Source: an uncultured Bacilli bacterium
GTDB taxonomy: Bacteria; Bacillota_I; Bacilli_A; RF39; UBA660
Reading direction: 5' to 3'
NCBI GenBank assembly: GCA_934098445.1
Contig: CAKOOW010000058.1
Span: 1-6,411 of the forward strand
Length of the DNA stretch: 6,411 nt
Part shown: positions 5,009 to 6,411 of the stretch, piece after piece
Layout of the letters: each line of letters starts with the position of its first letter
Numbering within the stretch: position 1 is the stretch's first letter
The notes under the pieces: model-generated
Database searches by the model: none
The model's input: only the letters and a program-made list of their open reading frames with translations
What the model was told of the DNA's origin: nothing
Position numbers and translations under genes: made by a program

Positions 5009-6013
5009 TTAATATAAATTCTCATTTGGACTAGCATTCAAATCTAAATCAACAAACTTCTTTTTTAAATATAATGGATATGCTGCGGCTCCAATCATTG
5101 CTGCATTATCAGTACAGTAGAGTAATTTGGGAACAGTAACATTTACTTCATATTTTTGGGCTATTTTTGTAATCTCCTCACGAATATATATGTTAGCTGA
5201 AACGCCACCGGCAATAATAACATTCTTTATATTAGTCTTCTTAATAGCAAGTTCCAACTTACGAACTAATTCATCAGTAGCCGTAGTCTGAAAAGAACAT
5301 GCTAAATCTTCTTTATTAATAGCATTATTCCTTTGAGTCTCATTATGTACTAAATTAATAACACTTGACTTAAGACCACTAAAACTCATATTAAACGAAT
5401 CATCATGCATAGGAATTGGCAATTTATAACTAGGCTTACCATTTAAAGCCATTTTCTCTACATTAGGCCCACCAGGGTATTTTAAGCCTAAAACTCGAGC
5501 AACTTTATCATACACTTCTCCAATCGCATCATCTAAGGTACTTCCTAATACCTCAAATTTATAATCCTCAGGCATATAAACAATATCTGTATGACCTCCG
5601 CTTATAATTAAAGCAAGAAGAGGAAATTGCATTGTGTTTTCTAGGTTATTAGCATAAATGTGACCAGCTAAGTGATTTACGGCAATTAATGGTTTGTTAT
5701 AAACTAAGGAAATAGTTTTAGCGGCTTCAACGCCGACTAATAAACTTCCCATTAAGCCAGGACCATATGTAACGGCAACAGCATCAATATCTTTGATGCT
5801 CATATTAGCTTTCCTTAAAGTTTCATTTAATACAATGGTAATATTTTCAGTATGCATACGGGAGGCAATCTCAGGAACAACACCGCCATAATTTTCATGA
5901 ACTTTTATTTGCGTATTGATTGTTAAAGCCACTACTTCCTTGCCGTTTTTGACAATAGCAACACTGGTTTCATCACAACTTGATTCAATTGCTAAAATAA
6001 ATACATCTTTCAT
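5009..6013 (-). CDS. tsaD: tRNA N6-threonylcarbamoyladenosine transferase TsaD
   Basis: TsaD (formerly Gcp/YgjD) transfers the threonylcarbamoyl group from threonylcarbamoyl-AMP to A37 of ANN-decoding tRNAs, working with TsaB and TsaE in the cytoplasm; it is nearly universal and usually essential. The 334 residues match the family length. Visible motifs are AIESSCDETS (8-17), the metal-binding pair His114 and His118 in NHLAGH, SGGHTD (138-143), YPGGP (179-183), NMSFSGLKS (208-216), GGVSAN (269-274) and the metal ligand Asp302 in CTDNAAMIG. All key residues are intact. ATG lies nine bases after AAGGAAG. The gene follows a rimI-like gene by 35 bp without a terminator, so they are probably cotranscribed, as in other Bacillota where tsaE, tsaB, rimI and tsaD cluster. 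No terminator is evident after its TAA stop. Confidence 0.98.
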   Translation of the reverse strand: MKDVFILAIESSCDETSVAIVKNGKEVVALTINTQIKVHENYGGVVPEIASRMHTENITIVLNETLRKANMSIKDIDAVAVTYGPGLMGSLLVGVEAAKTISLVYNKPLIAVNHLAGHIYANNLENTMQFPLLALIISGGHTDIVYMPEDYKFEVLGSTLDDAIGEVYDKVARVLGLKYPGGPNVEKMALNGKPSYKLPIPMHDDSFNMSFSGLKSSVINLVHNETQRNNAINKEDLACSFQTTATDELVRKLELAIKKTNIKNVIIAGGVSANIYIREEITKIAQKYEVNVTVPKLLYCTDNAAMIGAAAYPLYLKKKFVDLDLNASPNENLY

Positions 6014-6048
6014 CTTTGTCTACTTCCTTTTCTTTTAATTGGTTTTTA

Positions 6049-6411
6049 TTATAACACTTTTATCATAAAAAATGCGTTTTCATTACCATAATAATTTTTA
6101 ATTGTTCTTACTTTAACAAAGCCTAATTTTTCATAAAATTTTATGGCATTAATATTATTTTCTCTTACTTCTAAGTTTAACTTTTTTAGGTTATTTGTAC
6201 ATAAAGCATAGTTAATCAAGGATGATCCTAATCCTTGATTACGAAATTCTTTTTGGATGATAATATCAACAATATCAGCTTCATCAAAAGAAATTGTTAG
6301 GTGAATAAATCCTAAAATGGTATTATTTTTATAATATCCATAAATTTTTTGATTTTTATCAGCTAATACTTTTCTCAAATCATAAAGATCGGCATAGTTA
6401 GGATTTAATTC
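6049..6411 (-). CDS. rimI: RimI-like GNAT N-acetyltransferase, 5' end outside window
   Basis: The reading frame is open to the last base of the window, so the N-terminus is missing; 120 codons and the TAA stop are visible. A TTG at 6376-6378 is an internal Leu codon and not the start, because the frame continues upstream with ELNPNYADLYD, which fits the family. The acetyl-CoA loop is RNQGLG within VDIIIQKEFRNQGLGSSLI, and the C-terminal part LEVRENNINAIKFYEKLGF followed by KNYYGNENAFFM is characteristic of RimI, which acetylates the N-terminal alanine of ribosomal protein S18 and sometimes other proteins. RimI is usually about 145-150 residues, so roughly 25-30 are lost. Its position directly before tsaD supports the name, since tsaB-rimI-tsaD order is common in Bacillota. 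A different GNAT substrate remains possible. Confidence 0.85.
   Translation of the reverse strand, partial: ELNPNYADLYDLRKVLADKNQKIYGYYKNNTILGFIHLTISFDEADIVDIIIQKEFRNQGLGSSLINYALCTNNLKKLNLEVRENNINAIKFYEKLGFVKVRTIKNYYGNENAFFMIKVL

Noticed and set aside
6376..6378. TTG as start of the acetyltransferase gene
   Set aside because: The frame stays open upstream to the window end with family-like sequence, and a 109-residue protein would lack the N-terminal part of RimI.
410..6411. Mollicute code with TGA as tryptophan
   Set aside because: All reading frames are full-length without internal TGA, and inspected Trp residues are encoded by TGG. The absence of TGA stops among seven genes is too small a sample.

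Overview
The window is AT-rich and gene-dense, and every real gene lies on the minus strand, so transcription runs from high to low coordinates. Shine-Dalgarno sites of the AGGAGG type, frequent TTG starts, a CiaR/PhoB-style two-component pair, a YebC protein of the second (YeeI-like) type and a TasA/camelysin-like exported protein together suggest a low-GC Bacillota, perhaps one of the uncultured gut Bacilli close to Mollicutes. The genus cannot be fixed from this sequence. All Trp codons inspected are TGG and no reading frame uses TGA, so a reassigned code is not needed. Only TAA and TAG stops occur here.

Layout in transcription order: (1) 6411-5009, the 3' part of a rimI-like acetyltransferase gene that is cut by the window edge, followed after 35 bp by tsaD, the usual t6A/RimI housekeeping neighbourhood of Bacillota. 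(2) 4992-3275, a promoter, then a cysteine-free exported beta-rich protein closely followed by a patatin-like acylhydrolase with a TTG start; the two look like one operon. (3) 3289-2508, a near-consensus promoter that begins inside the 3' end of the patatin gene, yebC, and a short terminator hairpin that overlaps the yebC stop codon. (4) 2511-410, an OmpR/PhoB-type response regulator and its sensor kinase, overlapping by 17 bp. (5) 409-1, about 410 bp without a credible protein gene, but rich in structure: three 11-bp-phased TTTCA repeats, several hairpins, a 20-bp perfect palindrome, a strong intrinsic terminator and a second long hairpin at the window edge.

The most interesting pattern is regulatory. 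TTTCA(C/T) repeats with an exact 11-bp period occur three times just after the kinase gene. A two-copy version lies inside the promoter of the response-regulator gene. An 11-bp direct-repeat period is the known binding geometry of PhoB/CiaR-class regulators, so I infer that this regulator binds both sites, regulating itself and perhaps a non-coding transcript that ends at the terminator at 82-110, comparable in layout to CiaR-controlled small RNAs. This is a hypothesis from sequence pattern alone. The coding part of the window is otherwise ordinary housekeeping and signalling content.
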